Positions 1 through 7,628 of a DNA stretch of 64,000 bases are shown piece after piece. The notes under the pieces are model-generated. The model was not told the origin of the DNA. It saw nothing but the letters and a program-made list of their open reading frames with translations, and made no database searches. The translations under genes were made by a program, and so were the position numbers. The stretch's first letter is position 1. Each line of letters begins with the position of its first letter. The stretch spans positions 1 through 64,000 of the forward strand of contig CAVWNV010000012.1 in the NCBI GenBank assembly GCA_963756515.1, given 5' to 3'. The stretch comes from Bog-756 sp963756515. GTDB lineage: Bacteria > Actinomycetota > Acidimicrobiia > Acidimicrobiales > RAAP-2.

Positions 1-1
1 A

Positions 2-46
2 TGGTGCGCTCGGAGGGATTCGAACCCCCAACCTTCTGATCCGTAG
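2..46 (-). repeat. attachment-site copy 1: 3' half of tRNA-Arg
   Basis: This 45-bp stretch is identical to the 3' half of the complete tRNA-Arg at 52,933-53,009, from the CCA end through acceptor strand, T-arm and 3' anticodon stem to the anticodon loop, where identity stops at CCGTAG. The tRNA 5' half is absent, so this is an integration footprint and not a functional tRNA. It marks the left limit of island A. The array may continue to the left of the window. Confidence 0.88.
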
Positions 47-334
47 CGCGCCCTGGGATCGTTTTACCGGGTCCCGCCACGTCCTAAATTGTCTCAAATC
101 TGCAGGTCAGATGGGGTGTGATCTTTGAACCGCGAAATCGTCTGGGACTCGATGCTACGCCCTGGGACCCAATTGTTGGCTTTTTTGTTGGCTATTTTCG
201 TTCTTTGCAGGCAGGCGAATCAGAAGGTTTGACCACTGTTGCACCCCTTGAAAGACCGAGTCAGAAGGTTTGATCAGAAGGTTTGAAGTCGCTCAATTCT
301 CCTCCGGAGATGCCCTCCGCTGTCACACGAACTT
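47..334. repeat. left arm of island A
   Basis: No gene is seen here. The stretch is closely similar to 7,431-7,628 plus 9,038-9,128 in island B, with shared blocks such as CTACGCCCTGGGACCCAATT. It contains three short direct repeats of TCAGAAGGTTTGA (around 220-285). Because it lies next to the att core in both sibling islands, it may carry recombinase arm-type sites. Confidence 0.6.
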
Positions 335-1108
335 CTACCCTCGTCCGAGCCCGGTCAGAACTGAGCGACCGAGCGACTCGATGTCTTCGGGAGTCGGAGG
401 GTCGGCGAGCATGGTCTGTCGGATGGCCCGGGCAGTGCGAGCGGCACCCGTGACGAATTCGAGTTCGATGCGTTGAGCGCACCACTAGCCGAGCCCATGG
501 GGAGCACCCGGCAGGTCAGTGACGATCCCGGCCAGCGACTCTGGGCGGGTGAACAGTGCGTACAGGTCCCCGTAGTCGTTGGGCCCCTTGCGCGCCCGCT
601 CGGCCCGCCGACGGGGTGCCGACTGGAGCTTCATGCCCACGAGGGCCGCGGGCGTGGCCACACGGCAGGTCACCGTGGCCAGCGGGACCTGTTCCCCCGA
701 GACCACGGTCAGCGAGGCCGGCGTGGCTGAGTCGAGCGCCCAGCGGTGAGCCAGGATGAAGGCCCGATCGAACTGATCTTCCGGAAGCTCACCTGGGTCG
801 AGGTCGGCAGCCGGAATGGACCCGACGTCGATGCAGTCAACCTTGACTCCTCCAATCGGATGTCGCGCCCGTCCGCTCTCGCCACCCACCAGGACCGAGA
901 GGCGGGAGGGGCCGCCGTCAACGCTCTGTGCGGCCGCGTCGAGGTCGTCGGTGACGCGGTGGACCCGACCGAGTCTGGTCATGACGGCCAGACCACCGAT
1001 GAGCGCGAACTCGGACGATGGCACCTCCTCGGTGAGCGTGTGCAAGGCACCGACGAGACGCGACGCCGACCCGCCGGGTCCGTCAAGAAGGAGGATCTCA
1101 CCAGACAC
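335..1108 (-). pseudogene. nucleotidyltransferase (AbiEii-like), broken by an in-frame TAG
   Basis: The reading frame shows the nucleotidyltransferase signature FALIGGLAVMTR followed by VTDDLDAA (G-G-x-A, then D-L-D), as in AbiEii/AbiGii-type toxins. The frame meets TAG at 485-487 after PHGLG, but the homologous sequence continues in the same frame for 50 more codons to the TAG at 335. The paralogue in island B has Asp (GAC) at this position and reads through, so the stop is probably a recent nonsense change removing the C-terminal helix. The gene lies directly downstream of the regulator at 1,098-2,033 and overlaps its end. The start is uncertain: GTG at 1,108 is plausible but not conserved in the island B copy. 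A functional truncated product cannot be excluded. Confidence 0.68.
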
Positions 1109-2033
1109 GGACGTGGCCTTCCGGATTCCATCCCTCGAGGATCTCCCGTCCCCGACCGCGGTCCTGGGCCAGGTCCAGTGCGACGACAACGTGATTGGCC
1201 ACCGGGAAGTCGTGCTCCGGGAGCCGAGCCGGTACCGACCACCCGTACCGGGACGGGCACACCGCCACCCGTCCAGCCGACGGTGTGCCCGGGGTCACAC
1301 CATGGGAGCGCAGCACACCTCGTAGCTCGCCTTGACTCTCCACGTAGAGCTCGGCGGGCCAGTCCGCAGTCGCCACCACCGGAGCCTGATGCCATACGGC
1401 CCCAAGGGTCCCTGAGAGCCGGTAGAGGTCGGGGTCAGACTCCGGAAGGCTGCCCAACGGCCGCCAAGCCGGCACCCAGGCATCGGCCATCTCGTTGAAC
1501 AGATCGGGGATCGATGGCCGACCGGTGCGGTCGACAAGTCCCCTTTCACGCAAGGCACCAAGGATCTCTGACACCCGTCCCGGTGAACGTCCGATCAGCG
1601 TGGCCAACTCGGTGGTGCGGTGGGCCTGCTCGGGTTCGAGGAGCAGGGCCATCCCAACATCCAGACCCGTCGGGACGAAGGGATCAGCAACTCGGGTCGG
1701 TTCGGGCCCGATCAGCGGGGGCACGTCGGCGTCAACGAAAAGGGCCGTACCGCGCAACTGCAGGTGGCCCCGGCGATCAAGCCAGGCCACCCGGCCCTCA
1801 GCCAGCACCCGACGGGCCTCCGTGGAGATCCGGTCCGCCACTATGAAGCCGCCAGCCAGTTGGCGAGACAGTCCTTCGGCCTCAGTGCCACTGATGCTTC
1901 GCCGGGTCTCGACGGGGATCTGATGTCCACCAACCTCGAGGACGTTCGGGGCCAGTGCCTTGGCCGGCACGGCGAGAGAATCCAGCGACAGGACGGCCTC
2001 TTCAGCAGGACTATTCGTTGTTCGTGCGGGCAC
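1098..2033 (-). CDS. winged-helix regulator, putative antitoxin of the nucleotidyltransferase pair
   Basis: This 311-aa protein is almost identical in length and sequence to the island B copy at 9,894-10,829. The middle shows the segment ARRVLAEGRVAWLDRRGHL, seen in AbiEi-like and related wHTH proteins. It is followed by a winged helix around residues 150-190 (TTELATLIGRSPGRVSEIL, then LRERGLVDRTG). The start is placed at GTG 2,033 because the two island copies stop resembling each other just upstream, although the frame stays open to 2,255. A DNA-binding protein followed by a nucleotidyltransferase suggests a type IV-like toxin-antitoxin module in which this protein represses the pair. That role is inferred from gene order; the family assignment is moderate. 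Confidence 0.68.
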   Translation of the reverse strand: MPARTTNSPAEEAVLSLDSLAVPAKALAPNVLEVGGHQIPVETRRSISGTEAEGLSRQLAGGFIVADRISTEARRVLAEGRVAWLDRRGHLQLRGTALFVDADVPPLIGPEPTRVADPFVPTGLDVGMALLLEPEQAHRTTELATLIGRSPGRVSEILGALRERGLVDRTGRPSIPDLFNEMADAWVPAWRPLGSLPESDPDLYRLSGTLGAVWHQAPVVATADWPAELYVESQGELRGVLRSHGVTPGTPSAGRVAVCPSRYGWSVPARLPEHDFPVANHVVVALDLAQDRGRGREILEGWNPEGHVRVW

Positions 2034-2326
2034 GAAGTAAGAATACCATGGGGCAACTCTGGACTCCCCCGGCCCGCGGCCAAACCACCGGGCCACCTGG
2101 ACGGTTTCGCTGTTCGTGGCACCGAGAACACAGAACAAGCACTTCGATCCGGGTCCCCCGTGCAGTCTCCGGGCCTCCAGGACACGGCTTTGATGGATCC
2201 CACCCAGCAGCACTTCCGGAACCGAGCCACCGTGACTGCCGGCTCTTTGTTTCATTCGTATCTTGCGTTTTAATCGTTTTGGATTTACGATGAAATGAAC
2301 GGCGATCTACGGAGACAGGAGGCAGC
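2034..2326. promoter_or_regulatory. divergent intergenic region with promoter for the HTH-PIN pair
   Basis: The region separates the minus-strand regulator from the plus-strand HTH gene. A sigma70-like promoter reads TTGCGT (2,263-2,268), 17-bp spacer, TACGAT (2,286-2,291), pointing into the HTH gene. The Shine-Dalgarno AGGAGG lies 6 nt before the ATG at 2,327. The spacer and -10 area are AT-rich compared with the surroundings. No gene is seen in the stretch. Confidence 0.5.
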
Positions 2327-2818
2327 ATGACATCACTACGAGCAGAGGATTTCGAAGATGTTGTCATGCCTCCAGACGACTTGGGGCAGGTCATAAACCT
2401 CGACAGGATGCTTCATGGAACGAGTTCAGCGACGTTGCGAGGAGCCGGCGGTGAAGAGATGTTGCTTCCCTCTGAGGTCTACGAGGTACTCCTCGAGGTT
2501 GTGACGGCGATGAGCAAGGGCCAGGCGATCTCGGTCGTCCCGAAGAGCCAGCGACTCACGACCAGAGAAGCTGCAGACTTTCTCGGCATCAGTAGGCCGA
2601 CACTCGTCAAGCTTCTCGAAGGCGGAGAAATTCCCTTTGAACAGCCATCACGTCATCGTCGGGTCCTTTTGAGCGATGTGGTCGCGTTCAAACAGCGGCG
2701 GCGGCATGCCCGCAGAGCAACCCTTGCCGAGATGACTCGCAGTGCAGCCGAACAAGGACTCTACGATTCGAGCGAGTCTCCCGAGGAAGTCGCCGCCGCA
2801 CTGAAGAAGGCACGCTAG
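2327..2818 (+). CDS. excisionase-type HTH antitoxin
   Basis: This is a 163-aa protein with a MerR/excisionase-type helix-turn-helix at residues 77-100 (LTTREAADFLGISRPTLVKL) and a short wing (PSRHRRVLLSDVV). The C-terminal tail is charged (ARRATLAEMTR onwards, ending AALKKAR), a usual place for toxin-binding segments in small antitoxins. The start is fixed by an AGGAGG ribosome site 6 nt upstream. The PIN gene begins 29 nt after its stop on the same strand. HTH+PIN pairs of this kind are a known type II toxin-antitoxin arrangement in actinobacteria. It is likely autoregulated through the promoter at 2,263-2,291. Confidence 0.78.
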   Translation: MTSLRAEDFEDVVMPPDDLGQVINLDRMLHGTSSATLRGAGGEEMLLPSEVYEVLLEVVTAMSKGQAISVVPKSQRLTTREAADFLGISRPTLVKLLEGGEIPFEQPSRHRRVLLSDVVAFKQRRRHARRATLAEMTRSAAEQGLYDSSESPEEVAAALKKAR

Positions 2819-2847
2819 GAGGTCGCACGGTCGGCTGAAAAGTAGCG

Positions 2848-3408
2848 ATGCAAAGCTTTACGGTGGTGTTGGACGCCTGCGTCCTTGTGCCCGTCACGGC
2901 GGCGGACACATTGCTTCGCCTGGCTGAGCGGGAAATGTACCGGCCAGTCTGGTCCGAGAGAATTATCGATGAGGCCAAGCGGGCGGTCGAGAGACTCCAT
3001 CCCCAGCTCTCCGCAAAGCAGATCGACGACCGCTTCCGCTGTATGTCCGAAGCGTTTGAAGATGAATCAGTCTCGGGATGGGAGAGCCTCGAGGGCTCGA
3101 TCGTTCTGCCCGATGAGAACGACAGACACGTCGTAGCATGTGCGCTCGTCGCCGGTGCGGACGCGATCGTCACGAACAACATTCGAGACTTTCCCGCCGA
3201 GACTCTGGCACCCCTCAACATCGAGGTGATCAAGATGGACGATTTCTTGCTCGACCTCTTCGATCTCGTTCCCGAGGAGTTTGCTGCGGTGATTCGCGAG
3301 CAGGCCAGCGACGCGATGCACCCTCCCCTTTCACCCCATGAGGTCCTCGACAACCTGGCGGCAGCAGGTGCACCTGAAACCGCTGCTGAGCTTCGCCCCC
3401 TTCTCTAG
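2848..3408 (+). CDS. PIN-domain ribonuclease toxin (VapC-like)
   Basis: This is a 186-aa PIN-domain protein. The N-terminal strand VVLDACVLVP places the first catalytic Asp at residue 9. A second acidic group sits near residues 41-42 (IIDEAKRAV). The C-terminal signature is DENDRHVVACALVAGAD (Asp 92), followed by IVTNNIRDF. These acidic residues coordinate Mg2+ in PIN ribonucleases. The protein is longer than classic VapC (about 130 aa) because of an extra C-terminal helical region (residues 130-186), typical of the PIN partners of excisionase-like antitoxins. The likely target is RNA; the specific substrate cannot be read from sequence. The gene is intact and follows its antitoxin on the same strand. 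Confidence 0.8.
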   Translation: MQSFTVVLDACVLVPVTAADTLLRLAEREMYRPVWSERIIDEAKRAVERLHPQLSAKQIDDRFRCMSEAFEDESVSGWESLEGSIVLPDENDRHVVACALVAGADAIVTNNIRDFPAETLAPLNIEVIKMDDFLLDLFDLVPEEFAAVIREQASDAMHPPLSPHEVLDNLAAAGAPETAAELRPLL

Positions 3409-3561
3409 CGAAGCCGTTCCCAATGTGGTGGGGTCGGCTAATGAAAGTGCCTCTCTGTCGTTACTAGGAGCGATCACCGCATTGGGGCTCCGACGTGGGC
3501 GGACGCACGAGGGACCTCAGCCCCCGGAACAACGTCTTCCGGCTCCTCTGGAGACAATCTA

Positions 3562-3598
3562 TTGACTACACGTATACTCGCAGAGTATTCTCTCAGGT
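3562..3598 (+). promoter_or_regulatory. PadR promoter and palindromic operator, probably leaderless
   Basis: TTGACT (3,562-3,567), an 18-bp spacer and TATTCT (3,586-3,591) form a promoter that would start transcription at or next to the ATG at 3,599, giving a leaderless mRNA. There is no Shine-Dalgarno. A perfect inverted repeat, ATACTC-GCA-GAGTAT (3,574-3,588), lies across the spacer and -10 element, where a PadR dimer could block polymerase. An alternative -10 (TATACT, 3,573-3,578) overlaps the same palindrome. Confidence 0.6.
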
Positions 3599-4123
3599 AT
3601 GAGCGTACCTATGGCCCTCCTCGGGCTCCTCGATCGCGACCCAAGCCACGGCTACGACCTGAAGCGCGACTACGACACGTACTTCGGGCGTGGGCGGCCG
3701 CTACCGTTCGGCCAGGCGTACGCCACCCTCGCCCGTCTCACCAGGGACGGAAAGGCAATGGTCGGCGAAGCTGAGCCCGGCGCCGGTCCTGATCGCAAGC
3801 GCTACACGATCACCGAAACCGGAAAGAGCGAGGTTGAATCTTGGCTCGCCGAGCCGATCCCGGCCGAGCCGCACCTCCAGACCGACCTCTTCGTGAAGGT
3901 TGTGCTCTCCCTCATGCTCGGTCGTCCCGCCGAGGATTACCTCGACACCCAACGCGCCACCCACCTGGCTCGCATGCGAGAGCTCACCGAGCTGAAACAA
4001 AAGGGCGGTGTCGTTGACGCCCTCCTTGCCGACCACGGGCTCTTCCACCTAGAAGCTGACCTGCGCTGGATCGACCTCACCGCCGCCCGTCTCGCGGCGC
4101 TGGCGGAGGAGGTGGCGGCATGA
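3599..4123 (+). CDS. PadR-family transcriptional regulator
   Basis: This 174-aa protein has the PadR N-terminal winged helix (MALLGLLDRDPSHGYDLKRD, then FGQAYATLARLTRDGKAM and the wing KRYTITETGK) and a Vir-type helical C-terminal dimerisation domain. PadR proteins sense small toxic compounds and derepress efflux genes. The stop codon overlaps the ATG of the ABC ATPase gene (4,120-4,123), so the regulator and exporter are translated from one mRNA. The palindromic operator just upstream suggests autorepression of the whole operon. Confidence 0.88.
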   Translation: MSVPMALLGLLDRDPSHGYDLKRDYDTYFGRGRPLPFGQAYATLARLTRDGKAMVGEAEPGAGPDRKRYTITETGKSEVESWLAEPIPAEPHLQTDLFVKVVLSLMLGRPAEDYLDTQRATHLARMRELTELKQKGGVVDALLADHGLFHLEADLRWIDLTAARLAALAEEVAA

Positions 4124-4839
4124 ACCCGGCCAATGGGACCACCACGATCGTCGCCGGAGCGACAATCCTCCAAGCTCACGACCTCGTGCTCTCCTTCGGC
4201 GAAACCCCAGCCCTTCGCGGAGCGAACCTCTCGGTGGAACGGGGCGAAATCGTTGCCGTCATGGGGCCGAGTGGATCAGGTAAGTCGACACTGCTGCATT
4301 GCCTGGCCGGGATCCTCGTTCCGGACGCCGGTGAGGTCCAATTCGATGGTCAACGACTGGATACTCTGCGAGAACGGGAGCGCTCGAGACTGCGACGTGA
4401 TCGCTTCGGTTTCGTGTTCCAGTTCGGCCAGCTGGTCCCAGAGCTCACGGCCGAGGAGAACGTTGCTCTGCCTTTGCTGCTTGGTGGCATGCACCGTGGA
4501 GAGGCCCTCCGTGAAGCGCGCAGCTGGTTCGAACGGCTCGACCTCGTGGGTTTGGAACGCCAGCGCACTGGCGAGATGTCCGGTGGCCAGTCCCAACGGG
4601 TGGCTTTAGCTCGTGGGCTCGTCGCCGATCCCGACGTGCTCTTCGCTGACGAACCGACAGGGTCACTCGACTCGCTGAGCGGGGAGCTGGTCATGGACCT
4701 GTTGACCCGTGCCGCTCGTGAGCAGGGATCGACGGTGATCCTCGTTACCCACGAACCCCGTGTCGCCGCCTACGCCGACCGGGAGATCGTCGTGCGTGAC
4801 GGAAGGGTGGCCACTTCCGCTGAGGCAATGGCTCGATGA
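4120..4839 (+). CDS. ABC transporter ATP-binding protein (MacB/LolD class)
   Basis: This 239-aa ATPase has Walker A GPSGSGKST at residues 49-57, a Q-loop in FVFQFGQLVPELTAEENV, the signature MSGGQSQRVALARGL, Walker B with VLFADEPTGSLDS, and the H-loop ILVTHEPRV. The spacing and the EPTGSLDS motif are typical of the LolD/MacB/FtsE branch that energises FtsX-type permeases. It overlaps PadR upstream and the permease downstream by 4 nt each (ATGA), so all three products are probably made in step. Expected role: cytoplasmic ATPase of an exporter of lipophilic or antimicrobial compounds. The substrate is unknown. Confidence 0.9.
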   Translation: MNPANGTTTIVAGATILQAHDLVLSFGETPALRGANLSVERGEIVAVMGPSGSGKSTLLHCLAGILVPDAGEVQFDGQRLDTLRERERSRLRRDRFGFVFQFGQLVPELTAEENVALPLLLGGMHRGEALREARSWFERLDLVGLERQRTGEMSGGQSQRVALARGLVADPDVLFADEPTGSLDSLSGELVMDLLTRAAREQGSTVILVTHEPRVAAYADREIVVRDGRVATSAEAMAR

Positions 4840-7073
4840 TCCGGCTCGGCCTGCGCTTGACCCTTGCCAGTGGACGTGAAGCGGCTCTTCGAGTCCTTAT
4901 CACGGCAGCAGCCGTGGCCCTGGGCGTTGGCCTGCTGCTGGCCTGTTTCGCTGGAGTGAACGGGCTTCACGCCCAGACCGATCGTGGTGCGTGGCTCGAC
5001 AGCGCAGCACAAGAATCAGGATCAACCTCGATAGCTAATCAGCTGTGGTGGGTGTCAGGCACTGATCAGTTCGCCGGCCAGGAGATCGACCAGGTCGACC
5101 TTGCCGCCACCGGACCGAGCGCTCCAGTCCCTCCAGGGATTGCGCACCTTCCGGGACCGGATGAGTACTACGCTTCACCTGCCCTGACGACGCTCCTTCG
5201 GTCCGAGCCGGCGGATGAGTTGCGGGACCGCTATCCCGGCCGCCAGGTTGGGACCATAGGCGCCGCCGCCCTGCCGTCTCCCAACTCGCTGATGATCATC
5301 ATCGGCCACACGGCACACCAACTCTCCCAGGTACCCGGCGCGGACAAGATCGCAGCCATCCAACGCACGCCAGCTGACTGCTACGCCTGCCAGAACGTCA
5401 CAGGGAGTGGACTAGTTCTACAATTCATTCTGGTGGCAGTAGCCGTTGCACTCTTGCTGCCGGTTCTGATCTTGATCGCCACCGCCAGCCGGCTTTCAGC
5501 CGCACGGCGCGAGGAGCGCTTTGCCGCAATGCGCCTTGTCGGCGCCACGCCACGTCAGGTCTCTGTGGTCTCGGCCATAGAGGCCGTGGTGGCGGCGGTA
5601 GCGGGTGTCGTCATCGGCTTCGGGCTCTTCTTCGTCTTCCGGCCACTCCTGTACCGCGTGCCGTTCACCGGGGCCCCTCTTGCTCAAGGTGACCTCTCGC
5701 TCCATTGGATCAACGTTCTTCTGGTGGTGATCGGCGTTCCGTTGGCCGCAGTCGTTTCGGCCCGCCTCGCACTTCGCCGGGTCCAGGGGTCACCGCTCGA
5801 TGTGAAACGGCGAGCGTCGGCCCACCCGCCGAGAATCGTGCGGATCATCCCACTGCTCGCCGGCATCGCCCTGCTCGCGTACTTCGACTCGGCCGGCAAA
5901 CCGGGCGCCATCGGCGGCCAGCTCCTCGAGCTGCTCGTGGGCTTCGTGCTTCTCGTGGTGGGACTGGTTCTCGCCGGACCGTGGTTCACCACCACCGGTT
6001 CTCGGCTCATGACGAAGCGGGCCAATCATCCCGCCACCCTCATCGCCGGCCGTCGACTCCTGGACAATCCCAAGGCCGCCTTTCGGTTCATCAGCGGCCT
6101 CGTGATCGCCCTCTTCGTGGCCAGCGCGCTGATCGGGGCGCTCAGTTCCATCAAAGCCTTCGCCGGCAGCCCTGGCGAAGGGGCGGCGGCGAACTCCACG
6201 CTCGCCGACCCGTTCTGCAGTTTCTCCACCACGGACTGCCCGGCTGCCGACCAAGTGTCTTCCGTGGCACCCGAGGTGACAGCCGGACTCCGCTCGACGC
6301 CTGGCGTGCGAGCCGTGACTGTGGTCCACCAGAGCTCGTCCCAAGCTGGTAACGGCAGATCATTCGGGTTCGTTTCGTGCTCCCAGCTCGCGAGAACGCC
6401 TGCCCTCGGGAAATGTGCTCCGGGTGCGACGGTGGCAAGTGTCGGCTACTTCCTATCCCATGTCCTTGGGCACAGCTCACACGCGTCGGCGACGGTGTGG
6501 CCTTCCGCCCATTTGTCAGCGGCGACCCTGGCGAGCCTTCCCGTCGATGCCATCGTCGTAGCCACGGACGGAACGACTGGCTCGCTCGAACGGGTGCGAA
6601 CCACACTCGAACGGGACTTTCCTTTTCAGGGGACGCCGGTGGCGATCGATGCGCTCGATCCGTCGACCGCTCGACTCCTTGCCATGATCCAAGACATGAC
6701 CGACGTGATCATCGTGGCCAGCCTTATCATCGCCGCCTGCAGTCTGGCCGTGAACATCGCCGCCGGTTTGGGCGAGCGGAAGCGCCCGTTCAGCTTGCTC
6801 AGGCTCACCGGCGTTCCCGTCGGCGTTCTTCGTCGGATCATCACTCTCGAGAGTGCGCTGCCGCTTCTCATCGTCGCTGCCGTGTCGATTGTGGTCGGCC
6901 TGGTAGCAGCGGCCCTCTACCTCCACTCACAAGTCGGCATTGCCTTTTGGATTCCCGGGATCGCCTACTGGGCAACTGTCCTCGGTGGGCTCGGTGCATC
7001 GCTCGCGATCATTGCCTCCACGTTCCCGCTTCTCAACCGGATGACAGGACCCGAAGTCGCCCGTAACGACTGA
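4836..7073 (+). CDS. FtsX-like ABC transporter permease
   Basis: This 745-aa membrane protein opens with a transmembrane helix (VLITAAAVALGVGLLLACFA) and a large extracytoplasmic loop. Two FtsX/MacB permease blocks follow: one around residues 195-310 (LILIATASRLSAARREERFA and MRLVGATPRQVSVV), and one at the C terminus (LGERKRPFSLLRLTGVPVGV, then three helices). Both blocks carry the conserved coupling-helix pattern RR.ER.A..RL.GA. The duplicated-core layout is common in actinobacterial exporters of this class. It is cotranscribed with its ATPase (4-nt overlap). No frameshift or truncation is seen, unlike many other island genes. Confidence 0.87.
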   Translation: MIRLGLRLTLASGREAALRVLITAAAVALGVGLLLACFAGVNGLHAQTDRGAWLDSAAQESGSTSIANQLWWVSGTDQFAGQEIDQVDLAATGPSAPVPPGIAHLPGPDEYYASPALTTLLRSEPADELRDRYPGRQVGTIGAAALPSPNSLMIIIGHTAHQLSQVPGADKIAAIQRTPADCYACQNVTGSGLVLQFILVAVAVALLLPVLILIATASRLSAARREERFAAMRLVGATPRQVSVVSAIEAVVAAVAGVVIGFGLFFVFRPLLYRVPFTGAPLAQGDLSLHWINVLLVVIGVPLAAVVSARLALRRVQGSPLDVKRRASAHPPRIVRIIPLLAGIALLAYFDSAGKPGAIGGQLLELLVGFVLLVVGLVLAGPWFTTTGSRLMTKRANHPATLIAGRRLLDNPKAAFRFISGLVIALFVASALIGALSSIKAFAGSPGEGAAANSTLADPFCSFSTTDCPAADQVSSVAPEVTAGLRSTPGVRAVTVVHQSSSQAGNGRSFGFVSCSQLARTPALGKCAPGATVASVGYFLSHVLGHSSHASATVWPSAHLSAATLASLPVDAIVVATDGTTGSLERVRTTLERDFPFQGTPVAIDALDPSTARLLAMIQDMTDVIIVASLIIAACSLAVNIAAGLGERKRPFSLLRLTGVPVGVLRRIITLESALPLLIVAAVSIVVGLVAAALYLHSQVGIAFWIPGIAYWATVLGGLGASLAIIASTFPLLNRMTGPEVARND

Positions 7074-7385
7074 TCGAACGCAGGCCGCCAGCGCCCAGAG
7101 GGTCTGGCGTACTTCGGCTCGCCATGAGTTGCGGTTGGCCATCCGCTGTCCATTCAGTCCGGCGAGGGAGGTTGGGGTGCGAGAGCAGTCTGACCAGCAA
7201 TCAGAAGGACGATGTCGCACCAAGCCTCAGCGAGTCCCAGATGATCCAGCGGCGTCGCAGTCAACTGTTGGCCTTTCGTGGGCTCATTTTTTAGGCCGCA
7301 ACCAGGACTTTCATATGAGTGCCACTGGGGTTGTTGGCTACACTGCTGGCGCAACTATCAGCACAAGCCTCTGACCTGGTACTTC
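7074..7385. repeat. right arm of island A
   Basis: No convincing gene is present. From about 7,195 the sequence resembles 24,425-24,611 at the right end of island B, with shared blocks such as GATCCAGCGGCGTCGCA, AACCAGGACTTTC and CTCTGACCTGG. The last 20 bp before the att core (CTCTGACCTGGTACTTC) are also found just left of the intact tRNA at 52,916-52,932, so they are a conserved att flank. Confidence 0.6.
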
Positions 7386-7430
7386 TGGTGCGCTCGGAGG
7401 GATTCGAACCCCCAACCTTCTGATCCGTAG
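7386..7430 (-). repeat. attachment-site copy 2: 3' half of tRNA-Arg
   Basis: The 45 bp are identical to copy 1 and to the 3' half of the complete tRNA-Arg (52,933-52,977). Identity ends inside the anticodon loop. It forms the junction between islands A and B. Confidence 0.88.
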
Positions 7431-7628
7431 CGCGCCCTTGGGTCGTTTCAGGGGGTCCCGCCAAGTCCCAAATGGTCGCAAATATGCAGGTCAGACGGGG
7501 TGTGATTTTCGCAACGCGAAACGGGCTGGGACTCAATGCTACGCCCTGGGACCCAATTGTTGGCTTTTTTGTTGGTTATTTTCGTTCCTTGCAGGCATGC
7601 GAATCAGAAGGTTTTGACCACTGTTTCA

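Larger units (their letters stand above)
2..7385. mobile_element. island A: integrase-less element between tRNA-Arg repeats
   Basis: The segment is bounded by two identical tRNA-Arg 3'-half repeats. Its left arm (47-330) matches that of island B, and its right arm (about 7,195-7,385) matches the right arm of island B at 24,425-24,611. Contents are a regulator/nucleotidyltransferase pair, an HTH+PIN toxin-antitoxin pair and a PadR-ABC exporter operon. No recombinase, relicase or replication gene is visible. An element with both att sites but no integrase fits a cis-mobilizable element (CIME); that reading is inference. Confidence 0.72.

Noticed and set aside
2034..2255. N-terminal extension of the island A regulator to 2,255
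   Set aside because: The extension is absent from the near-identical island B copy, and resemblance starts at the GTG at 2,033.
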